From Paracoccaceae bacterium (lineage in GTDB: Bacteria; Pseudomonadota; Alphaproteobacteria; Rhodobacterales; Rhodobacteraceae), in the NCBI GenBank assembly GCA_026984895.1, contig JALSRF010000334.1:1-10236 (forward strand): a DNA stretch of 10,236 bases, given 5' to 3'. Both the position numbers and the translations under genes were made by a program. Within the stretch, counting starts at the first letter, position 1. Every line of letters starts with the position of its first letter. Under the pieces are notes generated by a model. It saw nothing but the letters and a program-made list of their open reading frames with translations, ran no database searches and was not told the DNA's origin. Shown here piece by piece: positions 1 through 6,254 of this stretch.

Positions 1-1
1 G

Positions 2-688
2 CCGCCCGCGGGCCGCGAGACCTGGGTGATATCGGCGACCGTCGGGGCCGAACTGCTGGCCCCCCCGGGCGAGGAGCCGGGCACCGTCTGTTTCGTGCCG
101 GGAACGCTTGTCTCTACCCCGGACGGTCCGCGCCCGGTCGAAACGCTTGGCGAAGGCGACATGGTCGAGACGCGCGACAGCGGCCCGCAGCCGATCCGCT
201 GGGTGGGGCGACGTCATGTGACCGGCGCGCGGCTGCGGGCCATGGGCTGTCTGCGCCCGATCCGCATCGCCGCCCATGTCCTGAGCCCGGACGCCCCCGA
301 GCCGGAACTGGTGGTCTCGCCCGATCATCGCGTTCTCGTCAGGGGGCCGGTCGCCCAGGAGCTGTTCGGCACGCCCGAGGTTCTGGTCGCCGCGCGCGAT
401 CTGGTCAACGACAGCACGATCCGCCCCATGCGGCGGTGCCGTTCGCTCGACTATGTGCACCTGATGCTCGACCGCCATCAGGTGGTCTGGGCGAACGGGG
501 TCGAAACCGAAAGTTTCCACCCGGCGGGCACCTCGCTGGACCATATCCCGGCCGACCAGCGTGCGGCCCTGCTCGAACGGTTTCCCGACATGCTCCACGA
601 TGCGCTGTCCTACGGGGCGCCGGCGCGCCGGAACCTCACCCGGGCCGAGGCGGCGCTGTTGATCCACGGGATGTCCGGCGGGCATTGA
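2..688 (+). CDS. Hint-domain (hedgehog/intein-fold) protein, 5'-truncated by window edge
   Basis: The reading frame is open to the left edge, so the true start lies outside the window; the GTG at 26 is only the first internal start-like codon. Numbering from that codon, the Hint module begins at Cys22 in CFVPGTLVSTPDG, the usual N-terminal splice-junction block of the Hint_2 type, and continues with VETLGEGDMV and IRWVGRR. The second signature is SPDHRVLV with His101. The C-terminal part (ELFGTPEVLVAARDL, then ESFHPAGTSLDHI) matches what I know of alphaproteobacterial Hint proteins. Hint folds can catalyse an N-S acyl shift and self-cleavage before the Cys; whether this one cleaves is not visible. 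The missing N-terminal part probably decides the function. Family assignment is confident, role unknown. Its TGA stop (686-688) lies inside the -35 box of the next promoter. Confidence 0.85.
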   Translation, partial: PPAGRETWVISATVGAELLAPPGEEPGTVCFVPGTLVSTPDGPRPVETLGEGDMVETRDSGPQPIRWVGRRHVTGARLRAMGCLRPIRIAAHVLSPDAPEPELVVSPDHRVLVRGPVAQELFGTPEVLVAARDLVNDSTIRPMRRCRSLDYVHLMLDRHQVVWANGVETESFHPAGTSLDHIPADQRAALLERFPDMLHDALSYGAPARRNLTRAEAALLIHGMSGGH

Positions 689-712
689 CTCTGCCGCGTG
701 CGGCTGTATAAG
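685..712 (+). promoter_or_regulatory. Sigma-70-type promoter of rpsD
   Basis: A TTGACT -35 box (685-690) is followed after 16 bp by TATAAG (707-712). This is near consensus for a housekeeping promoter and fits a ribosomal protein gene. Transcription would start near 719, leaving a 5' leader of about 140 nt before the rpsD GTG. The -35 box overlaps the TGA stop of the upstream Hint gene. Inferred from sequence match only. Confidence 0.7.
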
Positions 713-718
713 CACGCT

Positions 719-861
719 CGTTCCGGCCCTCACGCGGGCCGGTTCTTCATTGGTGTTGGCGGCCCCCGCAAGGGGATGCCTGTCGGGCTTCGGCCAGAGG
801 ACAACGCCCTTCGTCAGCGCCCGCGCGGGCATAAGCACGGGCATCAGAAGGAGATCAGACG
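719..861 (+). promoter_or_regulatory. Structured 5' leader of rpsD
   Basis: About 143 nt separate the predicted transcription start from the GTG of rpsD. Besides the 723-742 hairpin the leader holds CCCC-GCAA-GGGG (764-775, a GNRA tetraloop, with an outer GGC/GCC pair at 758-760 and 778-780), GGC-TTCG-GCC (786-795, a UUCG tetraloop), and a GCCC-GCGC-GGGC palindrome (819-830). The ribosome binding site AGAAGGAG ends about 10 nt before the start. S4 autoregulates through leader RNA in E. coli and Bacillus, so autogenous control is plausible here but is an inference. No credible coding frame was found in the leader. Confidence 0.45.
723..751 (+). terminator. GC hairpin with T-rich tail: terminator of the Hint gene or attenuator in the rpsD leader
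   Basis: Arms CCGGCCC (723-729) and GGGCCGG (736-742) form a perfect 7-bp stem with a 6-nt loop, followed by TTCTTCATT. The hairpin lies 34 bp after the Hint stop, so it could end that transcript. It also starts only a few bases after the predicted rpsD start site, so it would be the first structure of the rpsD leader RNA. The T tract is interrupted, so termination may be partial. Confidence 0.5.
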
Positions 862-1482
862 GTGACCAAACGCACCTCTGCCAAGTACAAGATCGACCGC
901 CGGATGGGCGAAAACATCTGGGGGCGTCCGAAATCCCCGGTCAACCGGCGCGAATACGGCCCCGGCCAGCACGGCCAGCGGCGCAAGGGCAAGATGTCCG
1001 ATTACGGGCTGCAACTGCGCGCCAAGCAGAAGCTGAAGGGCTACTACGGCGATCTGACCGAAAAGCAGTTCCGCCGCATCTTCCGCGAGGCCGAACGCCA
1101 GCGCGGCGACACCGGCGAAAACCTGATCGGCCTGCTGGAACGCCGGCTGGACGCGGTGGTCTACCGCGCCAAGTTCGTGCCGACGGTCTTTGCTGCGCGC
1201 CAGTTCGTGAACCACGGCCATGTCAAGGTGAACGGCCGGCGCGTCAACATCCCCTCGTACCGGGTGAAGGAAGGCGACGTGATCGAGGTGCGCGAACGGT
1301 CCCGGCAGCTGGCGACGGTGCTTGAGGCGGTGCAACTGCCCGAGCGCGACGTGCCGGAGTATCTGGAGGTGGATCATTCCAAGATGACCGCAACCTTCCT
1401 GCGCACCCCGGCGCTGTCCGATGTGCCCTATCCGGTGATGATGGAACCGCATCTCGTCATCGAATATTACGCGCAGAACTGA
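862..1482 (+). CDS. rpsD: 30S ribosomal protein S4
   Basis: This is a full-length 206-residue S4 starting with GTG, preceded by AGAAGGAG at good spacing. S4 is a primary 16S rRNA-binding protein that nucleates assembly of the 30S body and takes part in decoding fidelity. The N-terminal S4 domain covers roughly residues 1-93, with the conserved stretch NIWGRPKSPVNRREYGPGQHG (residues 18-38). The S4 RNA-binding fold starts near RRLDAVVYRAKF (94-105) and runs to about residue 158, including QFVNHGHVKVNG. The C-terminus, DVPYPVMMEP and onwards, is typical of Rhodobacteraceae RpsD. The gene stands alone with its own promoter and terminator, not in the alpha operon with rpsM, rpsK and rpoA as in E. 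coli. Confidence 0.97.
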   Translation: MTKRTSAKYKIDRRMGENIWGRPKSPVNRREYGPGQHGQRRKGKMSDYGLQLRAKQKLKGYYGDLTEKQFRRIFREAERQRGDTGENLIGLLERRLDAVVYRAKFVPTVFAARQFVNHGHVKVNGRRVNIPSYRVKEGDVIEVRERSRQLATVLEAVQLPERDVPEYLEVDHSKMTATFLRTPALSDVPYPVMMEPHLVIEYYAQN

Positions 1483-1503
1483 CCCGATTCACACCCTTCG
1501 AGC

Positions 1504-1534
1504 AAGGCCGCGCCTCGTTGGGTGCGGCCTTTTC
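1504..1534 (+). terminator. Rho-independent terminator of rpsD
   Basis: AAGGCCGC (1504-1511) pairs perfectly with GCGGCCTT (1524-1531). The stem can extend inwards through GCCT/GGGT with wobble pairs to a CGTT loop. It ends in TTTT (1530-1533), and lies 21 nt after the rpsD stop codon. Confidence 0.85.
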
Positions 1535-1619
1535 CCCCTGTGCGGCCAGAACCGGCCAGCGTTGGCAGCAGGGGCTTCGGCACTGGTCACAAGGCCTTGC
1601 AGGAGTTATGGTTTTGCCG

Positions 1620-2732
1620 ATGGGACAGACGACGGACGAAACAGCAGCCCGGGCCGTTCGCCCGCAACCCGGGATCATGGAGATCAGCCCCTATGTGGGC
1701 GGCGAAAGCCATGTCGAGGGCGTCGGCGAGGTCATCAAGCTTTCGTCCAACGAAAACCCCTCGGGCCCTGGAGATGCCGCCCGCGAGGCCTTCGCGCGCA
1801 CCGTTCATGTATTGCATCGCTACCCGTCGAGCGACCACGCCGCCCTGCGCGCGGCGATCGCGCAGGTGCACGGGCTGGATGCCGATCGGATCATCTGCGG
1901 CGCCGGCTCGGACGAGGTGATCGCCTTCTTGTGCCAGGCCTATGTCGGACCCGGCGACGAGGTGATCCATACCGAGCACGGCTTTGCCATGTATCGCATA
2001 TCGGCGCTGGCGGCGGGGGCGACGCCGGTCGAGGTGCCCGAGCGCCGGCGCGTGGTGGATGTGGATGCGATCCTCGCCGCCTGCACCGGGCGCACCCGGC
2101 TGGTCTTCGTCGCCAACCCGGCCAACCCGACCGGGACCATGATCGCTGGCGCCGAGATCGCCCGGCTGGCCGAAGGGTTGCCGGCAGGCACGCTGCTGGT
2201 GCTTGACGGGGCCTATGCCGAGTATGTCGAGGGGTTCGATGGCGGCGCGCAGCTTGTCGACAGGCGCGAAAACGTGGTGATGACGCGCACCTTTTCCAAG
2301 CTTTACGGGCTGGGCGGGCTGCGCATCGGCTGGGGCTATGGCCCGGCGCATGTGATCGACGTGCTGAACCGCATCCGCGGCCCGTTCAACCTTTCGCAGG
2401 CCCAGCTTGTCACCGCCGAGGCCGCCGTGCGCGACCGCGACCATGCCCGAAGATGCCGGGTCGAGAACGCGCGTCTGCGCGCCTGGCTGGCCGCGAAGCT
2501 GGCCTCTGTGGGCGTGCCGTCGGACCCGTCGCAGACCAATTTCATCCTGGCGCGTTTCGCCAGCCGGTCCGAGGCCGAAGCCTGCGATGCCTTCCTGAGG
2601 GCTCGGGGCATCATCGTGCGCCGGGTTGCCGGCTACAAGCTGCCCGATTGCCTGCGCATCTCCATCGGCGACGAGGCCGCCTGCCGGCGCGTGGCGGATG
2701 CCGTGGTCCGGTTCAGGGAGGCCCGCAGATGA
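1620..2732 (+). CDS. hisC: Histidinol-phosphate aminotransferase (class I/II PLP aminotransferase)
   Basis: HisC converts imidazole-acetol phosphate and glutamate to histidinol phosphate and 2-oxoglutarate in the cytoplasm. From the ATG at 1620 it is 370 residues, normal for the family. Visible motifs are PQPGI near the N-terminus, KLSSNENPSGP (40-50), the cofactor-site loop ANPANPTG, DGAYAEY, and TFSKLYGLGGLRIGW, where Lys227 should bind PLP. The start is uncertain. AGGAG at 1601-1605 is only 2 nt before an ATG at 1608 (374 residues), 8 nt before a TTG at 1614 and 14 nt before the ATG at 1620. A longer frame from TTG 1518 is unlikely because it would begin inside the rpsD terminator. The gene overlaps tyrC by 4 bp (ATGA), so HisC may also serve tyrosine or phenylalanine transamination, as broad-specificity HisC enzymes do elsewhere. 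No clear promoter was found in 1535-1607. Confidence 0.93.
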   Translation: MGQTTDETAARAVRPQPGIMEISPYVGGESHVEGVGEVIKLSSNENPSGPGDAAREAFARTVHVLHRYPSSDHAALRAAIAQVHGLDADRIICGAGSDEVIAFLCQAYVGPGDEVIHTEHGFAMYRISALAAGATPVEVPERRRVVDVDAILAACTGRTRLVFVANPANPTGTMIAGAEIARLAEGLPAGTLLVLDGAYAEYVEGFDGGAQLVDRRENVVMTRTFSKLYGLGGLRIGWGYGPAHVIDVLNRIRGPFNLSQAQLVTAEAAVRDRDHARRCRVENARLRAWLAAKLASVGVPSDPSQTNFILARFASRSEAEACDAFLRARGIIVRRVAGYKLPDCLRISIGDEAACRRVADAVVRFREARR

Positions 2733-3646
2733 GCGTGATCTACGAGCGCGTGGCTCTGGTGGGGCTGGGCCTCATCGCCGGCTCGATGTCGCTGGCGATG
2801 CGCCGGGCCGGGCTGGCCGGGGAAAGCGTGGGCACGGCGCGCTCGGCCGAAACCCGCCAGATCGCGCGCGAGATCGGGTTGGTGGACCGGGTGGTGGACA
2901 GCGCCGCCGAGGCCGTCGCGGGCGCAGATCTGGTGGTTCTGGCGGTGCCGGTGGGCGCCATGGGGGCGGTGGCCGGGCAGATCGCCCCCCACCTGAAGCC
3001 GGGCGCAACCGTCAGCGATGTGGGCTCGGTCAAGCGCGCGGTGATCGAGGCCGTGGCCCCGCACATCCCCGAAGGCGTCCATTTCATCCCCGCCCACCCG
3101 CTGGCGGGGACCGAGCACTCGGGCCCGCGCGCGGGGTTTGCCGAGCTGTTCGAGGGCCGGTTCTGCCTGCTGACGCCGACGCCCGAAGCCGACCGGGCGG
3201 CGGTTGACCGGCTGGCGTCGCTGTGGCGGGCGATGGGGTCGCAGGTCGAGATGACGGACGCCGATCACCATGATCTGGTGCTTGCGGTCACCAGCCATGC
3301 CCCGCATCTGATCGCCTACACGATGGTCGGGGTGGCCGACGACCTGCGGCGGGTGACCGACCGCGAGGTGATCAGGTATTCGGCCGCCGGGTTTCGCGAT
3401 TTTACCCGCATCGCGGCCTCGGATCCGGTGATGTGGCGCGACGTGTTCCTGAACAACCGGGGGGCGACCCTGGAAATCCTCGGCCGCTTTACCGAAGAAC
3501 TGTTCGCCCTGCAAAAGGCAATCCGCGACGGCGACGGCGATTTCCTGCAGGCGTATTTCACGCGCACGCGCGCGATTCGCCGTGGCATCATCGAAGCGGG
3601 GCAGGATACCAATGCGCCCGATTTCGGCCGGAGCGGCGCAAGATGA
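2729..3646 (+). CDS. tyrC: Prephenate/arogenate (cyclohexadienyl) dehydrogenase
   Basis: This enzyme oxidatively decarboxylates prephenate to 4-hydroxyphenylpyruvate, or arogenate to tyrosine, using NAD(P)+. The ATG at 2729 overlaps the hisC stop (ATGA) and has AGGGAGG at 2715-2721 with 7-nt spacing, giving 305 residues, a normal length for a monofunctional TyrA/TyrC. An N-terminal Rossmann fold shows VGLGLIAGS (GxGxxxG at Gly12, Gly14, Gly18). SDVGSVK (96-102) and HPLAGTEHSGP (123-133, with the conserved active-site His) follow, then SHAPHLIAY in the helical C-terminal domain and RDFTRIAASDPVMWRD. There is no chorismate mutase domain and no ACT domain, so feedback inhibition of the usual ACT type is not expected. 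The frame is open far upstream within hisC, but that extension is a shadow. Confidence 0.94.
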   Translation: MSVIYERVALVGLGLIAGSMSLAMRRAGLAGESVGTARSAETRQIAREIGLVDRVVDSAAEAVAGADLVVLAVPVGAMGAVAGQIAPHLKPGATVSDVGSVKRAVIEAVAPHIPEGVHFIPAHPLAGTEHSGPRAGFAELFEGRFCLLTPTPEADRAAVDRLASLWRAMGSQVEMTDADHHDLVLAVTSHAPHLIAYTMVGVADDLRRVTDREVIRYSAAGFRDFTRIAASDPVMWRDVFLNNRGATLEILGRFTEELFALQKAIRDGDGDFLQAYFTRTRAIRRGIIEAGQDTNAPDFGRSGAR

Positions 3647-4491
3647 GGGCGAGGGGCGCGACCCGGGCCGGGGCCGGGACCGGGGCGCTGATTCTGGCCC
3701 TGTTCCTGCCGGTTGCCGGGGCGGTGGCCGGCGCGCCCGAAAGCTCCTTGCGACCGGTTGCGCGCCCGGCAATCCCCGATGACCACCGGCCGGCCTTCCT
3801 GGTTCTGGCGGTCGGGGGCGCGGGGCCGATGACCTCGCTTCGCCCGCTGGCCCGCCCGCGCGGCGCGGCGGCAACGCCCGTGGGCAGCGCGCCCGTGGGC
3901 AGCGCGCCCGGCCGGGGCGTGCGGGTGCCGGCGGCGGCACCGGCGGCGGTGCCCAGCGCGTCGCAGGGGCGCGCGATATGCGGGCGGCGCGCGATCCGGG
4001 GAGAGCGCCTGGCACCCATTCCCGCGCGTCTGCCCGGATGCGGGGTCGGGCGGCCGGTGCGCGTTTCTTCGGTCGGCGGGGTGGCCCTCTCCACGCCGGC
4101 GATCATGGATTGCCCCACGGCGCGGGCGTTGAACGACTGGGTGAAACAGGGCGTGAAGCCGACGATCCGTCGCCTGGGCGGGGGCATTGCCAGCCTGCAG
4201 GTCATCGCCGGATATTCCTGCCGCACGCGCAACAACCGACCCGGCGCGAAGATTTCCGAACACGGCAAGGGGCACGCCATCGACATTGCCGCGTTCAACC
4301 TGAAGAACGGGCTGTCGCTGAGCGTGCTTGACGACTGGCGCTCGAAGGCGCGCGGCACGTTGCTGCATCGGCTGCACCGGAGCGCCTGCGGCATCTTCGG
4401 CACGGTGCTGGGCCCCGATTCGGACCGCTTCCACCGCAACCATTTCCACCTGGATACGGCCCGCTACCGAGGCGGTGCCTATTGCCGCTGA
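3643..4491 (+). CDS. Extensin-like C-terminal domain protein, secreted, probable metallopeptidase fold
   Basis: The ATG at 3643 overlaps the tyrC stop by 4 bp (ATGA) and gives 282 residues. Residues 1 to about 30 form a signal peptide: an Arg-rich start, ALILALFLPVAGAVAG, then a likely cleavage site. A low-complexity Pro/Arg/Ala linker follows to about residue 115, containing SSLRPVARP, TSLRPLARP and a duplicated PVGSA. The extensin-like C domain covers about 120-282: CPTARALNDWV, GYSCRTRNN, SEHGKGHAIDI, SACGIFGTVLGPDSD and HRNHFHLD. It carries SxHxxGxAxD (Ser205, His207, Gly210, Ala212, Asp214) and HxxHxH (His264, His267, His269), the pattern of M15/LAS zinc peptidases that cleave peptidoglycan peptides. 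A periplasmic or secreted wall-modifying role is therefore plausible but inferred. No own promoter is seen; it appears translationally coupled to tyrC. Confidence 0.88.
   Translation: MRARGATRAGAGTGALILALFLPVAGAVAGAPESSLRPVARPAIPDDHRPAFLVLAVGGAGPMTSLRPLARPRGAAATPVGSAPVGSAPGRGVRVPAAAPAAVPSASQGRAICGRRAIRGERLAPIPARLPGCGVGRPVRVSSVGGVALSTPAIMDCPTARALNDWVKQGVKPTIRRLGGGIASLQVIAGYSCRTRNNRPGAKISEHGKGHAIDIAAFNLKNGLSLSVLDDWRSKARGTLLHRLHRSACGIFGTVLGPDSDRFHRNHFHLDTARYRGGAYCR
3876..3910 (+). repeat. 15-bp tandem repeat inside the extensin-like gene (2.3 copies)
   Basis: The unit GCCCGTGGGCAGCGC occurs at 3876-3890 and 3891-3905, followed by GCCCG (3906-3910). It is in frame and encodes the doubled PVGSA in the disordered linker. 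In-frame units of this kind can change copy number by slippage without disrupting the protein. Confidence 0.9.
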
Positions 4492-4503
4492 ACGGCCCGG
4501 TTC

Positions 4504-4533
4504 CCCGGCGCGGCCCGGCGCGGCCCGGCGCGG
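4504..4533. repeat. Three perfect 10-bp GC-only tandem repeats between convergent genes
   Basis: CCCGGCGCGG occurs three times head to tail at 4504-4513, 4514-4523 and 4524-4533, in the 75-bp gap between the stop codons of the extensin-like gene (plus strand) and the DUF2125 gene (minus strand). Outer CCCCG (4503-4507) and CGGGG (4531-4535) can pair, with further CGC/GCG pairing around a bulge. It may act as a bidirectional, non-canonical terminator; no T tract is present on either side, so that role is speculative. Confidence 0.85.
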
Positions 4534-4566
4534 GGAGCCTGTCGCGCAGAAGCGGCGCAGGCGGAG

Positions 4567-5568
4567 CTATCGCAGGTGAAGCCGCGGCGCACGGCCGATG
4601 GGGATCGGTCCGATGCTGACCCAGCCGCCGGCGAAATGCACGGTGGTGTCTATGGTGTCGGGGTTGCCCGACATGCCGGCAAGCAGTTCCAGCGCCCGTT
4701 CGACGGTCCTGGAGACATCCCTGTCCACCCAGCCCGCATCCAGCGCAACCTGCAGCATGTGGCGCCAGTTGGTCGCCCGCAGGGCGATCTTTCCGCTTGG
4801 AATGCCGGCGGCATCGACGCTCAGCTTGCCGGCCGCCTGGAGATCCAGCTCTCCCCATGTTGCGCGCAGATCGCCGATATCGACGGCGCGCAACTGCGGG
4901 CGGCGCTTTTCAATGGCGTAACGGTCCCACGGGGCGTCGAAGCCGGCGCTCAGATCGACGCGCAGGGTCTGGAAGCGGTCCGGCAGCAGGCGGGCCGGGT
5001 CCAGCAGCGCCAACACCCGGAGCGGCGGCCTGGCCCCGGTTGCCTCGAAATGGAGGTCCTGGCCATTGTCCAGTGCGTCGTTTCGCCGGGTCGCCAGAAA
5101 GCCCGTTGCCAGTTGCGCCGACCAGCCGGCCGAGGACGTGGCCTTGAAGTCGGCCAGATCCAGGCGCAGCGCGTCCAGCGTCAGGGCGCTGTCGGGCAGG
5201 AAACGGATCGAGCCGCGCATCGTCGCGGAGGTCAGCGCGATCTTTTCGTATGGCGTGGCAAGGGTCTGGCGGTGCGGCCAGGCGGCAATGATGTGGTTCG
5301 GCCGGTAGGCACGCGTCAGGATCTGGAACAGCGGCGCGCTCCAGGCCAGCCCGCTGTGCGGATCGGCCAGGACCAGGTCGGTGATCGCGGTGTCGAAACG
5401 GCCGGGAAATCCCCGCGTCGTCACCTGGCCGTAGTCGGCCTGCCAGCCCTCGGCCCGGCGGGCCTCCAGCCAGGCGCGTATGCCGGTTTCGGCGGCGGTG
5501 GCCCCGATGAACCAGTATCCGCCCCAAACCGCGGCCAGCAAGGCGATTGCCACCAGTATCCTGCGCAT
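4567..5568 (-). CDS. DUF2125 family envelope protein
   Basis: The start at 5568 (CAT on the plus strand at 5566-5568) gives 333 residues and has AAAGGGG upstream on the minus strand. The same frame runs on to 5874, but that part lies over the start of the divergent gene and looks non-coding. An N-terminal signal or anchor is clear (MRRILVAIALLAAVWGGYWF), followed by a short helix and then a long segment in which mixed polar and hydrophobic residues alternate, suggesting mostly beta structure. Motifs such as TTRGFPGRFDT, PNHIIAAWPH and GDLRATWGELDLQAAGKL fit the alphaproteobacterial DUF2125 family as I remember it. The molecular function is unknown; a periplasmic or membrane-anchored position is inferred. 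It faces the extensin-like gene convergently and the ChaC-like gene divergently. Confidence 0.82.
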   Translation of the reverse strand: MRRILVAIALLAAVWGGYWFIGATAAETGIRAWLEARRAEGWQADYGQVTTRGFPGRFDTAITDLVLADPHSGLAWSAPLFQILTRAYRPNHIIAAWPHRQTLATPYEKIALTSATMRGSIRFLPDSALTLDALRLDLADFKATSSAGWSAQLATGFLATRRNDALDNGQDLHFEATGARPPLRVLALLDPARLLPDRFQTLRVDLSAGFDAPWDRYAIEKRRPQLRAVDIGDLRATWGELDLQAAGKLSVDAAGIPSGKIALRATNWRHMLQVALDAGWVDRDVSRTVERALELLAGMSGNPDTIDTTVHFAGGWVSIGPIPIGRAPRLHLR

Positions 5569-5580
5569 TGCGCGGCCCCT

Positions 5581-5608
5581 TTGACTTGTCCTGCGGGGAT
5601 GTTTAAAG
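5581..5608 (+). promoter_or_regulatory. Candidate promoter of the ChaC-like gene in the divergent gap
   Basis: TTGACT (5581-5586) is followed after 16 bp by TTAAAG (5603-5608), within the 65-bp gap between the divergent starts at 5568 and 5634. The -35 box is good and the -10 box weak. The same gap must also hold the DUF2125 promoter, for which I see no convincing boxes. Confidence 0.4.
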
Positions 5609-5633
5609 CGCCGCCTGACGGAGGGCCAGTGAA

Positions 5634-6218
5634 ATGGGCGAGAGGCGGCTTTGGGTGTTCGGCTACGGCTCGCTGCTGTGGAACCCCGGCTTTGAACACG
5701 ACGACCGGGAAATCGCCCGGCTCTGCGGCTATGCGCGCAGCTTCTGCATGTGGTCGATCCATCACCGCGGCACCCGGGAAAGGCCGGGCCTCGTGCTGGC
5801 GCTCGATGCGCAGAGGGGGGCGTGCTGCGACGGCCTTGCGTTCCGGGTCGTGCCCGGGGGCGAGGCGGCGGCACTGGCCGGTCTGCGGGAACGCGAACTG
5901 ATCTCGGCGGCCTATCTGGAGAAAACCGTCACCGTGCGCCTTGCCGATGGCCGAAGGGTCGATGCGGTGACCTTCGTGGTCGATCCCGGCCATGCGCAGT
6001 ATTGCGCGGACCTCTCGGCCGAGCGCCAGGCGCAGGTCATTGCCCGGGCCCGGGGCGGGCGCGGGCCCAATGCCGAGTATCTGCACAATACCGTCGAGCA
6101 CCTGCGCGCCCTGGGGATCCGCGACGATGCGCTTGAGCGGCTCGCGCACCGGGTGCGCCAGATTGCCGGAGCGGCACCGGGACAATCGGCTGTTGGCACC
6201 GGAGCGCTGAAAGAATAA
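5634..6218 (+). CDS. ChaC-like gamma-glutamylcyclotransferase
   Basis: ChaC-type enzymes cleave the gamma-glutamyl bond of glutathione in the cytoplasm, yielding 5-oxoproline and Cys-Gly. The protein has 194 residues, close to the usual size of bacterial ChaC. The start ATG at 5634 has GGAGGG at 5620-5625 with 8-nt spacing. The substrate loop VFGYGSLLWNPGF (8-20) and HHRGTRERPGLVLALD (43-58) are diagnostic of the ChaC branch rather than the short GGCT/GGACT branch. The catalytic Glu is most likely Glu88 in LRERELISAAY, by family analogy. FVVDPGHAQYCADL and GGRGPNAEYLHNTVEHL complete the fold. The last 15 or so residues are variable. It lies 36 bp upstream of the channel gene on the same strand and could be co-transcribed. 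Glutathione turnover is the likely role; in E. coli the gene neighbours the chaA cation exchanger, which is not seen here. Confidence 0.9.
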   Translation: MGERRLWVFGYGSLLWNPGFEHDDREIARLCGYARSFCMWSIHHRGTRERPGLVLALDAQRGACCDGLAFRVVPGGEAAALAGLRERELISAAYLEKTVTVRLADGRRVDAVTFVVDPGHAQYCADLSAERQAQVIARARGGRGPNAEYLHNTVEHLRALGIRDDALERLAHRVRQIAGAAPGQSAVGTGALKE

Positions 6219-6254
6219 CCTGCGCCAAAACCAACTGCGTCAGGAAACGTCCAT

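Noticed and set aside
750..1325. A 191-codon frame overlapping rpsD in another frame
   Set aside because: It is a shadow of rpsD, with Arg/Pro-rich translation and no family resemblance.
1562..1590. Promoter for hisC (TTGGCA at 1562-1567)
   Set aside because: No acceptable -10 box lies at 15-18 bp spacing.
1518..1619. Extended N-terminus of hisC from TTG 1518
   Set aside because: That start lies inside the rpsD terminator stem-loop, lacks a ribosome binding site, and adds about 34 residues not expected in HisC.
2633..4015. A 460-codon minus-strand frame opposite tyrC and the extensin-like gene
   Set aside because: Its translation is Arg/Pro/His-rich with no motif, and the plus strand has proven families across the same span.
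4576..5901. A 441-codon plus-strand frame opposite DUF2125
   Set aside because: It is antisense to a gene with a clear signal sequence and family motifs, runs into the ChaC-like gene in another frame, and its translation is low-complexity Gly/Arg/Ala/Gln.
6193..6221. Promoter for the channel gene (TTGGCA with TAACCT)
   Set aside because: The -10 box is poor and overlaps the ChaC stop codon. The two genes may simply be co-transcribed.
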